In this document: in pieces, positions 1 through 5,200 of the stretch | Layout of the letters: every line of letters begins with the position of its first letter | How positions within the stretch are numbered: position 1 is the stretch's first letter | DNA from: JABFSC01 sp031389045 | GTDB lineage: Bacteria > Desulfobacterota > Binatia > Bin18 | Direction: 5' to 3' | DNA length: 5,875 nucleotides | Assembly (NCBI GenBank): GCA_031389045.1 | Contig: JANMSE010000419.1 | Location: 1-5,875 of the forward strand | Position numbers and translations under genes: made by a program | The notes under the pieces: generated by a model | What the model was told of the DNA's origin: nothing | The model's input: the letters and a program-made list of their open reading frames with translations, nothing else | The model's database searches: none

Positions 1-946
1 CTGGCAATTTGAGGACACAATACACTGTGCGTTTCTTGATAGTGCTAAGTGCGGTCAACGCGCCACGCAGACGTGTGGCACAGGCTGCAATGTCACGACG
101 CAACTCAGCCTCCTCACCTCCACTCCATCTCAAGGGCTGAGGCTGGCTCGGCAAACCAAAGGTCGTATCTTTCAGCGCGAGAAGATCAAGCAGCAGATTT
201 CTGGCGGCGCGTAACACACCTATCGTTGAGGACTGAAGATCGCCTGGTCCTTCTTCCGGTCCATCTTGGTGGTCGAGGGCAGTGTGTCCTCGCAGGTCAT
301 TATCGACGGTAAAGCCGGCGAATTTCGCAGGTTTTTGATCGTCGCCCGCCATGATGATTTCCGCCAACGTACGTGTGGATACTTCATCTTCCAGCAGACC
401 AAACTGCTCCTTCGTAATCTGTTCAGAGAGATGACGAGCGGCATCTGGAGCATAGTTCAAGGGTAAGAGATGACTGACTATGCTCGCGATTTTGTCCGCT
501 TGCTCTTGATCCACCTCCTGCATCAAGCTCACGAGGAAACCGACCACTTCAGTGACCTCACGGTGGCTAACCATGCGAGCGGCGGTCAGGACCGCCAGTG
601 CTTCCAAGTTGTCCGGGAGGCCACCCGCCAAAGGAGACTCCCCGGCAAGTTGCACCATTCTTTCGGCGACCATGCGGAGGAACGCTTTGCCAAGCCGCTG
701 TAACTGCGACGCCACGTGCATCACCACCTCATGGGCATGTTTTTCTTGTCGATAAATGTATTCTTCGGCTGCCTGTTCCTCGTTCTCGTCATACGGAGCG
801 ATGAAGCGCAATTCGTCAACCAATGCTTCCCGTATTTGTTCAGGCGACAGACCCGCGAAGGCTCCAGGGTCCGCCATGGCCATTAAGCCCCGGAGTGTCT
901 TTTCAAACGAACCTTCGACCAGCCACGGTGCGGTAAAGTTAGCCAT
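1..946 (-). CDS. Unrecognised helical protein, 3' end beyond the window
   Basis: Reading leftward from the ATG at 946-944, the frame stays open for 315 codons to the window edge with no stop, so the gene is real and partial. I do not recognise the family and assign no function. The product begins MANFTAPWLVEG. Residues 1-200 look almost entirely helical, with an acidic stretch near 52-62 (PYDENEEQAAEE) and amphipathic helices around 64-100, 112-145 and 147-200. A Gly/Pro/Asp-rich linker at about 215-237 (DHQDGPEEGPGD) separates these from a second helical part at 240-305. That part leads into a strand-like end, KKRTVYCVLKLP. There is no signal peptide, no convincing membrane segment and no catalytic motif I can name, so it is probably cytosolic. 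It is transcribed divergently from the cupin gene. An in-frame ATG at 952 is an alternative start, but it abuts the ribosome site, so 946 is preferred. Shorter open frames on the other strand here are shadows. Confidence 0.82.
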   Translation of the reverse strand, partial: MANFTAPWLVEGSFEKTLRGLMAMADPGAFAGLSPEQIREALVDELRFIAPYDENEEQAAEEYIYRQEKHAHEVVMHVASQLQRLGKAFLRMVAERMVQLAGESPLAGGLPDNLEALAVLTAARMVSHREVTEVVGFLVSLMQEVDQEQADKIASIVSHLLPLNYAPDAARHLSEQITKEQFGLLEDEVSTRTLAEIIMAGDDQKPAKFAGFTVDNDLRGHTALDHQDGPEEGPGDLQSSTIGVLRAARNLLLDLLALKDTTFGLPSQPQPLRWSGGEEAELRRDIAACATRLRGALTALSTIKKRTVYCVLKLP

Positions 947-952
947 GGACAT

Positions 953-958
953 CTCCTC
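953..958 (-). promoter_or_regulatory. Ribosome binding site deciding the edge gene's start
   Basis: GAGGAG on the minus strand lies six bases before the ATG at 946 and directly against the in-frame ATG at 952. The spacing favours 946 as the start. Confidence 0.7.
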
Positions 959-970
959 AACTCAATCGAT

Positions 971-992
971 ATCGCCTTCGAGAGATCGCCTT
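971..992. repeat. Two direct copies of ATCGCCTT, 14 bp apart
   Basis: ATCGCCTT occurs at 971-978 and again at 985-992, in the leader or promoter region of the minus-strand edge gene. It is flanked by overlapping ATCGAT and GATATC palindromes at 964-973. This could be a paired protein-binding site or chance; nothing else in the sequence decides it. Confidence 0.4.
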
Positions 993-1036
993 TCCCGATG
1001 ACATGACACCCTCGAACTCGCACTCTTTCTCCCCTG

Positions 1037-1083
1037 CTCTACAGAAGTACACTCCGGCCAAGCTTCTTGGATAAACTGTAGAG
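1037..1083. repeat. Nested inverted repeat in the divergent intergenic region
   Basis: The outer arms CTCTACAG (1037-1044) and CTGTAGAG (1076-1083) are perfect 8-bp complements separated by 31 bases. Inside them CCAAG (1058-1062) and CTTGG (1066-1070) form a second perfect stem with a three-base loop. No T-run follows on either strand, so it does not look like a terminator. It could be a structured leader, an operator or a relic element. Confidence 0.55.
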
Positions 1084-1098
1084 GGCTCACCCACCCGC

Positions 1099-1132
1099 GG
1101 CAAGTTCCTCGCACTTGCCTCTTTGCGGCAAG
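1099..1132. promoter_or_regulatory. Alternating GGCAAG / CTTGCC / GGCAAG half-sites upstream of the cupin gene
   Basis: GGCAAG (1099-1104), CTTGCC (1114-1119) and GGCAAG (1127-1132) alternate, so the middle element is exactly complementary to both neighbours, with gaps of 9 and 7 bases. The larger direct repeat is GCGGCAAG at 1097-1104 and 1125-1132. A -10-like TATAGA lies downstream at 1142-1147 without a well-placed -35 box. If transcription starts after TATAGA these are DNA sites for a repressor or activator; if it starts upstream they form two mutually exclusive RNA hairpins. Confidence 0.4.
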
Positions 1133-1174
1133 CAAGGCATCTATAGAGCATTGTCGCACCCATGCTCAACTCAG

Positions 1175-1181
1175 AAGGAGG
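1175..1181 (+). promoter_or_regulatory. Strong ribosome binding site for the cupin gene
   Basis: AAGGAGG stands five bases before the ATG at 1187. It fixes the start there, and not at the in-frame ATG at 1115, whose extra 24 residues resemble no part of a cupin. Confidence 0.85.
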
Positions 1182-1186
1182 AAACT

Positions 1187-1642
1187 ATGGCACTTCCACA
1201 AGAGATCACCCCATTTAACAGCGAGCTGATGGACACGCTCGTGCAGTCAGCCCAGCAGGATTGGATTCCGATGGAAGCCGACCCCAAACGGGGCTTCATG
1301 AAAATTCTCTGGACCGGATCAGAGAGCGGGACCTGGGCCGTGTTGTTCCGCTGGCTCAAGGGCTACGTCGCACCGCCACATAAACATCTGACCGCGTCCC
1401 ACACGTTTATCATCTCCGGCAAGCTGCAAGTCCGGGATGGCATCCTCAAAACCGGGGACTACGTCTACGAAGCCAACGGCATGGTGCACGGCGCGACCAC
1501 CGCGCTCGAAGATACGGACTACATCTTTATCTGCAACGGTCCAGTCCTGTTTTTTGACGACGACAAGTTCACGGCCTACCTGGGCTGGGAAGAGCTGCGC
1601 CGGATTCAGCAGGCGCATAACGCAGGGAAGAAGGCGGCGTAG
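1187..1642 (+). CDS. Cupin-domain protein of the acetylacetone dioxygenase (Dke1) type
   Basis: The 151-residue product is a single-domain cupin, close in length to Dke1 of Acinetobacter johnsonii (about 153 residues). Dke1 is an Fe(II) enzyme that cleaves beta-diketones with O2. From memory of that family, the matching blocks are the TGSESGTWAVLF strand (43-54), the first cupin motif with H65 and H67 (PPHKH), a turn ending ISGKLQVRDG (76-85), the second motif with H101 (MVHGAT) and the tail GPVLFFDDD...GWEE (118-135). H65, H67 and H101 would be the three-histidine metal site. The position that holds Glu in the standard HxHxxxxE motif is His72 here. The protein has no signal peptide and should be a cytosolic metal-dependent dioxygenase or a non-enzymatic cupin sensor; the substrate cannot be told. 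It is a single-gene unit, convergent with the SDR gene. Confidence 0.85.
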   Translation: MALPQEITPFNSELMDTLVQSAQQDWIPMEADPKRGFMKILWTGSESGTWAVLFRWLKGYVAPPHKHLTASHTFIISGKLQVRDGILKTGDYVYEANGMVHGATTALEDTDYIFICNGPVLFFDDDKFTAYLGWEELRRIQQAHNAGKKAA

Positions 1643-1709
1643 GTTTCTTTCGCGCGATTGCCAACGGATTGAGTTGTGCCGGGGAAAATTAAAGGAAAAT
1701 TCACTTGAT

Positions 1710-1747
1710 CCCCCTCACCCTAACCCTCTCCCAGCCGGGAGAGGGAA
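1710..1747. repeat. Intergenic CCCTCACCCTAACCCTCTCCC-type repeat with hairpin
   Basis: The sequence holds a C-rich lead (CCCCTCACCCTAA) followed by a perfect 9-bp stem, CCCTCTCCC (1724-1732) and GGGAGAGGG (1737-1745), with an AGCC loop. Elements with this lead and arm are, to my knowledge, common dispersed intergenic repeats in many proteobacterial and related genomes. It lies between the convergent cupin and SDR genes and may also stop transcription from both sides, although the T-run after it is weak. Confidence 0.75.
1724..1745. terminator. Possible bidirectional terminator hairpin
   Basis: This perfect 9-bp GC-rich stem with a four-base loop sits about 80 bases after the cupin stop and about 100 bases after the SDR stop. 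Only AATTT follows on the plus strand and no T-tract follows on the minus strand, so intrinsic termination is plausible but not clear. Confidence 0.35.
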
Positions 1748-1776
1748 TTTCGGAACCCACTAACTTAATGCCATTG

Positions 1777-1794
1777 CCCAGCCGGGAGAGGGAA
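1777..1794 (+). repeat. Second, half copy of the hairpin repeat
   Basis: The 18 bases CCCAGCCGGGAGAGGGAA repeat exactly those at 1730-1747, 47 bases further on. The left arm of the hairpin is missing, so this copy is a truncated or recombined remnant. Confidence 0.7.
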
Positions 1795-1842
1795 CCTGGA
1801 AGCAACAGTCCTGCTATCAGCGAATTTGGGCGTCACCCTTCA

Positions 1843-2583
1843 TCAGGCCAATCCCTTCCCACCATCAACAAGAATCATTTGTCCCGTCACATACGCCGAC
1901 AACGACGACGCCAGGAACAGGGTCACGCCGCCCATTTCTTCTGGGGTGCCCCAGCGATGCAACGGAATCTCCTTGAGTGAGTCTTCATAGCGCCGCGGAT
2001 GGTCCCACGTCACTTTGGTGATCTTGGTCGCGACCAGCCCCGGCGCGATGCCGTTGACGCGAATCCCCTCTGGTGCCCACGCCTCCGCTAACGACTTCGT
2101 CAGCGTCACCAGCGCCCCCTTACTGGCACTATACGCGGGATTGCCAAACACCGAGTAAAAACTGGCGCTCGATCCCACGATGATGACCGACCCTTTCGTC
2201 GTCGCCAACATGTCGTGGAACTTCGTGCAACAGCTCATCACGCTCATCAAGTTCACGTCCAGGACCTTGCGGAAGTTGGACATCTGAAACTCCGCCCGCT
2301 TGTACATGACCAATCCTTGCGACAAGACCAACACATCGAGTGAGGAAAACGGCGGCGTCAGATTCTCCACCGTCGCATCGTCCGACACATCCCACTGAAA
2401 ATAGGTCATGCCGGTGAAATCAGACCCATCTTCATCAGACTTATAGTCCGCCGCCGAGGCGCGTGTACCACAGACAAAGACGGTCGCGCCGTGGTCACGA
2501 AAGACCCGCGCAATGCCATTGCCGATGCCACTCGACCCACCAACCACCAAAACGTTTTTGCCACTAAAATTGATTTCATTCAT
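1843..2583 (-). CDS. Short-chain dehydrogenase/reductase (SDR)
   Basis: The 246-residue product is a classical SDR of standard length with a complete set of motifs. These are the nucleotide-binding loop GGSSGIGNG (15-23), a DV pair at 65-66 for adenine contact, LSQG (87-90) in place of the usual NAG, and N111. The catalytic S138 lies 13 residues before Y151 of Y-SASK, with K155, followed by IRVNGIAPG (174-182). The C-terminal VTGQMILVDGG (232-242) is typical. It would oxidise an alcohol or reduce a carbonyl in the cytosol. Arg41 after the second strand hints at NADP(H), but the substrate cannot be read. Its ribosome site is weak (an AAGAGA-like purine stretch). The gene follows the DUF3445 gene on the same strand after 76 bases, so co-transcription is likely unless the intervening repeats interrupt it. 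The DNA-level start is ATG and no better upstream start exists. Confidence 0.92.
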   Translation of the reverse strand: MNEINFSGKNVLVVGGSSGIGNGIARVFRDHGATVFVCGTRASAADYKSDEDGSDFTGMTYFQWDVSDDATVENLTPPFSSLDVLVLSQGLVMYKRAEFQMSNFRKVLDVNLMSVMSCCTKFHDMLATTKGSVIIVGSSASFYSVFGNPAYSASKGALVTLTKSLAEAWAPEGIRVNGIAPGLVATKITKVTWDHPRRYEDSLKEIPLHRWGTPEEMGGVTLFLASSLSAYVTGQMILVDGGKGLA

Positions 2584-2603
2584 AGGTGTCTCTTTTCTTC
2601 ATG

Positions 2604-2662
2604 CTGACTACTGACTACTGGCTACTGACTACTGGCTACTGACTACTTTTCCATGCTGACTA
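2604..2662. repeat. Heptanucleotide tandem repeat (CTGACTA / CTGGCTA)
   Basis: Six adjacent 7-bp units run from 2604 to 2645 in the order CTGACTA, CTGACTA, CTGGCTA, CTGACTA, CTGGCTA, CTGACTA. A seventh CTGACTA lies apart at 2656-2662. On the coding (minus) strand each unit reads TAGTCAG or TAGCCAG, and because 7 is not a multiple of 3, TAG appears in all three frames. The last unit supplies the stop codon of the DUF3445 gene. It resembles the short heptameric tandem repeats described in cyanobacteria in form, though not in sequence. Confidence 0.85.
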
Positions 2663-3583
2663 CTTTTTCCGCTCCAACCACGCTAAAACCGCGTCCAGAA
2701 ACGGTGACAGACTTTTATAGAGCCGGGTTGGCTCTGGCATGTTGCGAAGCGCGGACGCCAAAGTCGCGGCTCGTTCCGGGTGAGCCTGAAGTTCGTGCAA
2801 CGGACGGACATGAACCCGGATGGTGAACAGCACGTCCCGTGTCCGCGGGAGCCGACGCAGCGTCTGCCGCTCCATCCGTAGCCATAACTTCTCGCCGGCA
2901 TTCTCGGCGGTAATGTCGGGGTTCAGTCCTTGGCGACCATGCCCCGTTGGCTGAAACAGTGCCGGATCATCAATCAACCCCCAGTTGAGACGCCACACCG
3001 GCTTCTCCACCTTCAGCCGTTCGAAGAAGCGATCCACCGTTGCCGCGAGTTGCTCTTCGTATCCCGCCACTGGTTCATGGATGGCGGTCAGTGCTTGGCC
3101 CATTTTCTCGACAAGTCGCCACCGGGTCGGAAAACACAAGGACGCGCCGACAAGACGATACGTGTTGGTCGCGGGATCATGCCGCATCAGACACAAGTCT
3201 TCTTGCACCAGCCGTCCCGCCAGATCAAGCGGATGCAACACTTGTTGTGAGAGATGCCAGCGTTGTGGTGTCACCAGGTTATCAAGAAAATCGCCTGCAC
3301 TCCGGTAGAGCGTCGGAAAGCGCGCGGGAAGATGCGCGGCGAGCAACTCCAGCACTTCCATCGACCCAGCCAGTGCTTCGGGCAAGACGGCGAAGACCTC
3401 GTGATACCGTTCACGCAGCAAGCGTTCTTTCTCGGCTAGCTCGCTGACGAAATGGGCGTCAATCTCAATCCAGTCTTGGAGGTCCAACGGTTGCAGGCCC
3501 GCCAGGAGACGAAAGGGCCCCGCGCGAAACGGCACATAGTCGGGTGGCGGCGGCAATGTGGAGGCGAGGGGCGATGCGGTCAC
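2660..3583 (-). CDS. DUF3445 / haem-dependent oxidative N-demethylase alpha-like protein
   Basis: The 307-residue product carries the DUF3445 signature, now linked to the alpha subunit of the haem-dependent oxidative N-demethylase (HODM). In that enzyme a PAS-like fold binds haem and removes a methyl group from secondary amines such as dimethylamine. Recognisable blocks are VQEDLCLM (126-133), GASLCFPTRWRLVEKMGQ (146-163), AIHEPVAGY (167-175), WRLNWGL (197-203) and LRMERQTLRRLPRTRDVLF (235-253), with IRVHVRPL after. The start is GTG at 3583: an in-frame stop lies just upstream with no start codon between them, and AAGGGG precedes it closely. No HODM partner subunits lie beside it; only the SDR gene follows. 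The function is therefore inferred from family, and the substrate may differ. There is no signal peptide. The stop codon falls inside a repeat unit. Confidence 0.85.
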   Translation of the reverse strand: MTASPLASTLPPPPDYVPFRAGPFRLLAGLQPLDLQDWIEIDAHFVSELAEKERLLRERYHEVFAVLPEALAGSMEVLELLAAHLPARFPTLYRSAGDFLDNLVTPQRWHLSQQVLHPLDLAGRLVQEDLCLMRHDPATNTYRLVGASLCFPTRWRLVEKMGQALTAIHEPVAGYEEQLAATVDRFFERLKVEKPVWRLNWGLIDDPALFQPTGHGRQGLNPDITAENAGEKLWLRMERQTLRRLPRTRDVLFTIRVHVRPLHELQAHPERAATLASALRNMPEPTRLYKSLSPFLDAVLAWLERKK

Positions 3584-3601
3584 GCCCCTTTTTGTAGGGG
3601 C
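3584..3601 (-). promoter_or_regulatory. Hairpin enclosing the DUF3445 ribosome binding site
   Basis: In the minus-strand transcript GCCCC and GGGGC form a five-pair stem around the loop TACAAAAA, ending exactly where the GTG start begins. The AAGGGG that would serve as ribosome site is partly buried in the 3' arm. This could lower or regulate translation. Confidence 0.4.
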
Positions 3602-3671
3602 TCAAGGTCAGTTGCGCAAGGGAGATCACGAGGCTACTCCCACGCGATGTGGCGGCCAGCAAACGTGCGCT

Positions 3672-3699
3672 TTGATTCCTGAGTCAATAGCGCTATAGG
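3672..3699 (+). promoter_or_regulatory. Sigma-70-like promoter for the quinone oxidoreductase gene
   Basis: TTGATT (3672-3677) and TATAGG (3694-3699) are spaced by 16 bases, each matching four of six consensus positions. Transcription would begin near 3706, leaving a leader of about 50 bases. The -35 box lies in an imperfect 16-bp palindrome, TTGATTCCTGAGTCAA (3672-3687), which could be an operator. Confidence 0.4.
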
Positions 3700-3742
3700 A
3701 GTGCGCGAGAGACAGTCACGACCACGAAATTTTCATCTTGCG

Positions 3743-3748
3743 AGGAGG
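3743..3748 (+). promoter_or_regulatory. Ribosome binding site deciding the quinone oxidoreductase start
   Basis: AGGAGG lies six bases before the ATG at 3755. The longer frame beginning at 3701 would add 18 residues unrelated to the family, so 3755 is the start. Confidence 0.85.
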
Positions 3749-3754
3749 CCCACA

Positions 3755-4720
3755 ATGAAAGCGATGCGAGCCCACCAATTCGGTGGTCCAGAACAATTAC
3801 GACTCGAAGACGCACCCGACCCCCAGGTGCAAGCCGGACAAGTGCAGATTCGCGTGCGTGCAGCGGGAATCAATCCAGCGGACTTAGTCAGACTCTCAGG
3901 CCGTCTCCAGCCGCTGTCGTTACCCTATATTCCGGGAACGGATGTCTGCGGAGAAGTGGAAGCAGTCGGAGCCGGGGTCACCCATGTCAAATCAGGTGAC
4001 CGTGTGTTTGGTCGTACCTCCGCCGGCGGGTATGCCGAAAAAACGTGCCTGGTGGCAAGTGAGGCGATGCCACTCCCAGCCAACTTGTCGTTTGATGAAG
4101 GCGCGGCGATTCCCATCCCCTTCTATACTGCCTACCGGGCGTTGCATCACAAGGCGGCACTCAAGGCTGGCGAGACGGTGTTGATCTCGGCTGGCGGTGG
4201 TGGCGTTGGTGTCGCCGCGATCCAACTCGCCAAGATTACGGGCGCGCGAGTGCTAACCACCGTTGGTTCAGCAGACAAAGCAGAACGCACCCGTGCCTTG
4301 GGAGCGGATGTGACCATCAACTACAGAGCGCAAGATTTTGCGGCGGAAGTGCAAAAACTCACCGATGGGAAAGGAGTGAATGTCATCATCGAAAATGTGG
4401 CATCCGATAATCTGGCAAAAGACCTGACGATTATCGCTCGCGATGGGCGGATCATCATCATCGGCACTGGTACCGGGAAAGGCCCAGATGGTTCCTTCGC
4501 CGTTATGCACGCGTTAATGAAAGACGCCAACATCCTGGGTATGAGTTTAGTCAATGCGGGCCCGGTTATCGCGGAGATGGCAACGGCACTCACCGGATTA
4601 TTCGCGGCGGGTAAGATCAAGTCCATTATTAGCAAGTCGTATCCGCTGGCGGACGCGCAACAAGCGTTGGCTGATCTGGTCGCGGGGCGCGTATTCGGCA
4701 AACTTGTGTTGCATCCGTAA
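3755..4720 (+). CDS. Zinc-free MDR-family NADPH:quinone oxidoreductase
   Basis: The 321-residue product is a medium-chain dehydrogenase/reductase of the quinone oxidoreductase class, which uses NADPH to reduce quinones or other alpha,beta-unsaturated carbonyls in the cytosol. The N-terminal GroES-like domain begins MKAMRAHQFGGPE and contains AAGINPADL (36-44), with Asn where zinc alcohol dehydrogenases carry the catalytic Cys. PYIPGTDVCGEV (57-68) and VKSGDRVFG (78-86) follow, and no structural-zinc cysteine cluster is present. The Rossmann part has SAGGGGVGVAAIQLAK (145-160) as its nucleotide-binding loop, then RALGADVTINY (180-190). The end, GRVFGKLVLHP, matches the normal C-terminus, so the gene is complete. 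It stands alone, divergent from the DUF3445 gene, with a promoter-like site and palindrome upstream and a strong hairpin 20 bases after the stop. The physiological substrate is unknown. Confidence 0.93.
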   Translation: MKAMRAHQFGGPEQLRLEDAPDPQVQAGQVQIRVRAAGINPADLVRLSGRLQPLSLPYIPGTDVCGEVEAVGAGVTHVKSGDRVFGRTSAGGYAEKTCLVASEAMPLPANLSFDEGAAIPIPFYTAYRALHHKAALKAGETVLISAGGGGVGVAAIQLAKITGARVLTTVGSADKAERTRALGADVTINYRAQDFAAEVQKLTDGKGVNVIIENVASDNLAKDLTIIARDGRIIIIGTGTGKGPDGSFAVMHALMKDANILGMSLVNAGPVIAEMATALTGLFAAGKIKSIISKSYPLADAQQALADLVAGRVFGKLVLHP

Positions 4721-4739
4721 GAAAAGAAGAGAAAAGGGG

Positions 4740-4770
4740 GACGGTGGGGGAATCGACCCCTGCCACCGTC
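4740..4770. terminator. Bidirectional terminator between convergent genes
   Basis: GACGGTGG (4740-4747) pairs perfectly with CCACCGTC (4763-4770), and an inner GGG/CCC stem closes the AATCGA loop. TTTAT follows on the plus strand, serving the quinone oxidoreductase gene. CCCCCTTTTCTCTTC follows on the minus strand, serving the HNH gene, whose stop codon lies right beside the stem. Confidence 0.75.
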
Positions 4771-4771
4771 T

Positions 4772-5200
4772 TTATGGCGGTGACGGTGACTGTTCACCCG
4801 TTGTCCGAAGCAGTCGGCGGAGATTGAGCAGCTCAATACGATTGAGCTGCAACGTGTCCACTGTGGCCCGTCCGGTAGCGGTACGGCCAACGATACGAAG
4901 AAGGTCTTCGCTCCAGAAAAAGTGCTGTGTCCATCGCTGCCGCCGCGGATGAAAGAGCGGGACGAGGCGGCCTGTCCTCGAATCTCGTCCGCGCGTTTTG
5001 TTGCCTTTGTAGCTGTTACAGCCACAGGAAAAAGCCAAGTTCTCCGGAACCGTCAAGCCGTTCTTACTGAGAGGAACAATGTGATCGACCTCGAAGGGCT
5101 GTGTGGAAAATGCCGATGGGCTGAGACAATACTCACAGTGCCACTGTGCTCGTGCTGCGATCAATCGGCTAAGTTTACGCGAAGGACGGTTAGAAGACAT
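4772..5200 (-). CDS. Small HNH endonuclease
   Basis: The 142-residue product has an HNH nuclease core in its first half. A first zinc pair is C22-x2-C25 (CEYC), followed by the catalytic VDH (38-40, general base His40), the central Asn in ENLAF (N54) and the SCGCNSYKGNKT end (58-69). The second half, with PLFHPRRQRW (80-89), GRTATGRATV (105-114) and LQLNRIELLNLRR (117-129), matches from memory a widespread family of about 140-170-residue HNH proteins. It should cut DNA in a divalent-metal-dependent way; the target is unknown. The second cysteine pair is CxC (C59, C61), where family members I recall have CxxC. The ATG at 5200 lies inside the end of the preceding gene, giving an 11-base overlap. 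The ribosome site is poor, so translation is probably coupled. Confidence 0.88.
   Translation of the reverse strand: MSSNRPSRKLSRLIAARAQWHCEYCLSPSAFSTQPFEVDHIVPLSKNGLTVPENLAFSCGCNSYKGNKTRGRDSRTGRLVPLFHPRRQRWTQHFFWSEDLLRIVGRTATGRATVDTLQLNRIELLNLRRLLRTTGEQSPSPP

Noticed and set aside
49..755. Plus-strand open frames of 66-87 codons and a 77-codon minus-strand frame at 220-453.
   Set aside because: They lie over the 315-codon open minus-strand frame, lack good ribosome sites and have composition typical of shadow frames.
1710..1794. The repeated hairpin pieces as a CRISPR array.
   Set aside because: There are only two copies, one incomplete, with a spacing and sequence typical of dispersed intergenic repeats and no cas genes.
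1705..1980. A 91-codon plus-strand frame with a product containing LTLSQPGEGISE-like sequence.
   Set aside because: It translates a dispersed hairpin repeat and then antisense of the SDR gene; proteins of this kind are common false calls.
2604..2662. The tandem array as iterons of a replication origin.
   Set aside because: The unit is only 7 bp, no DnaA-box cluster, AT-rich stretch or replication gene is nearby, and the array lies between two enzyme genes.
2930..3447. Several plus-strand open frames of 60-135 codons.
   Set aside because: They are antisense shadows of the DUF3445 gene, whose family motifs cover the same stretch.
4746..4764. The minus strand reads GGGGTCGATTCCCC, like the T-arm of a tRNA, suggesting a tRNA or an attachment site.
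   Set aside because: The T-loop is one base short, no acceptor, D or anticodon arm can be found around it, and the stretch is fully explained as the upper part of the bidirectional terminator.
4321..5025. A 234-codon open frame on the minus strand across the end of the quinone oxidoreductase gene and the HNH gene.
   Set aside because: It is antisense to one well-supported gene and out of frame with another, has no ribosome site and its low-complexity product matches no family.
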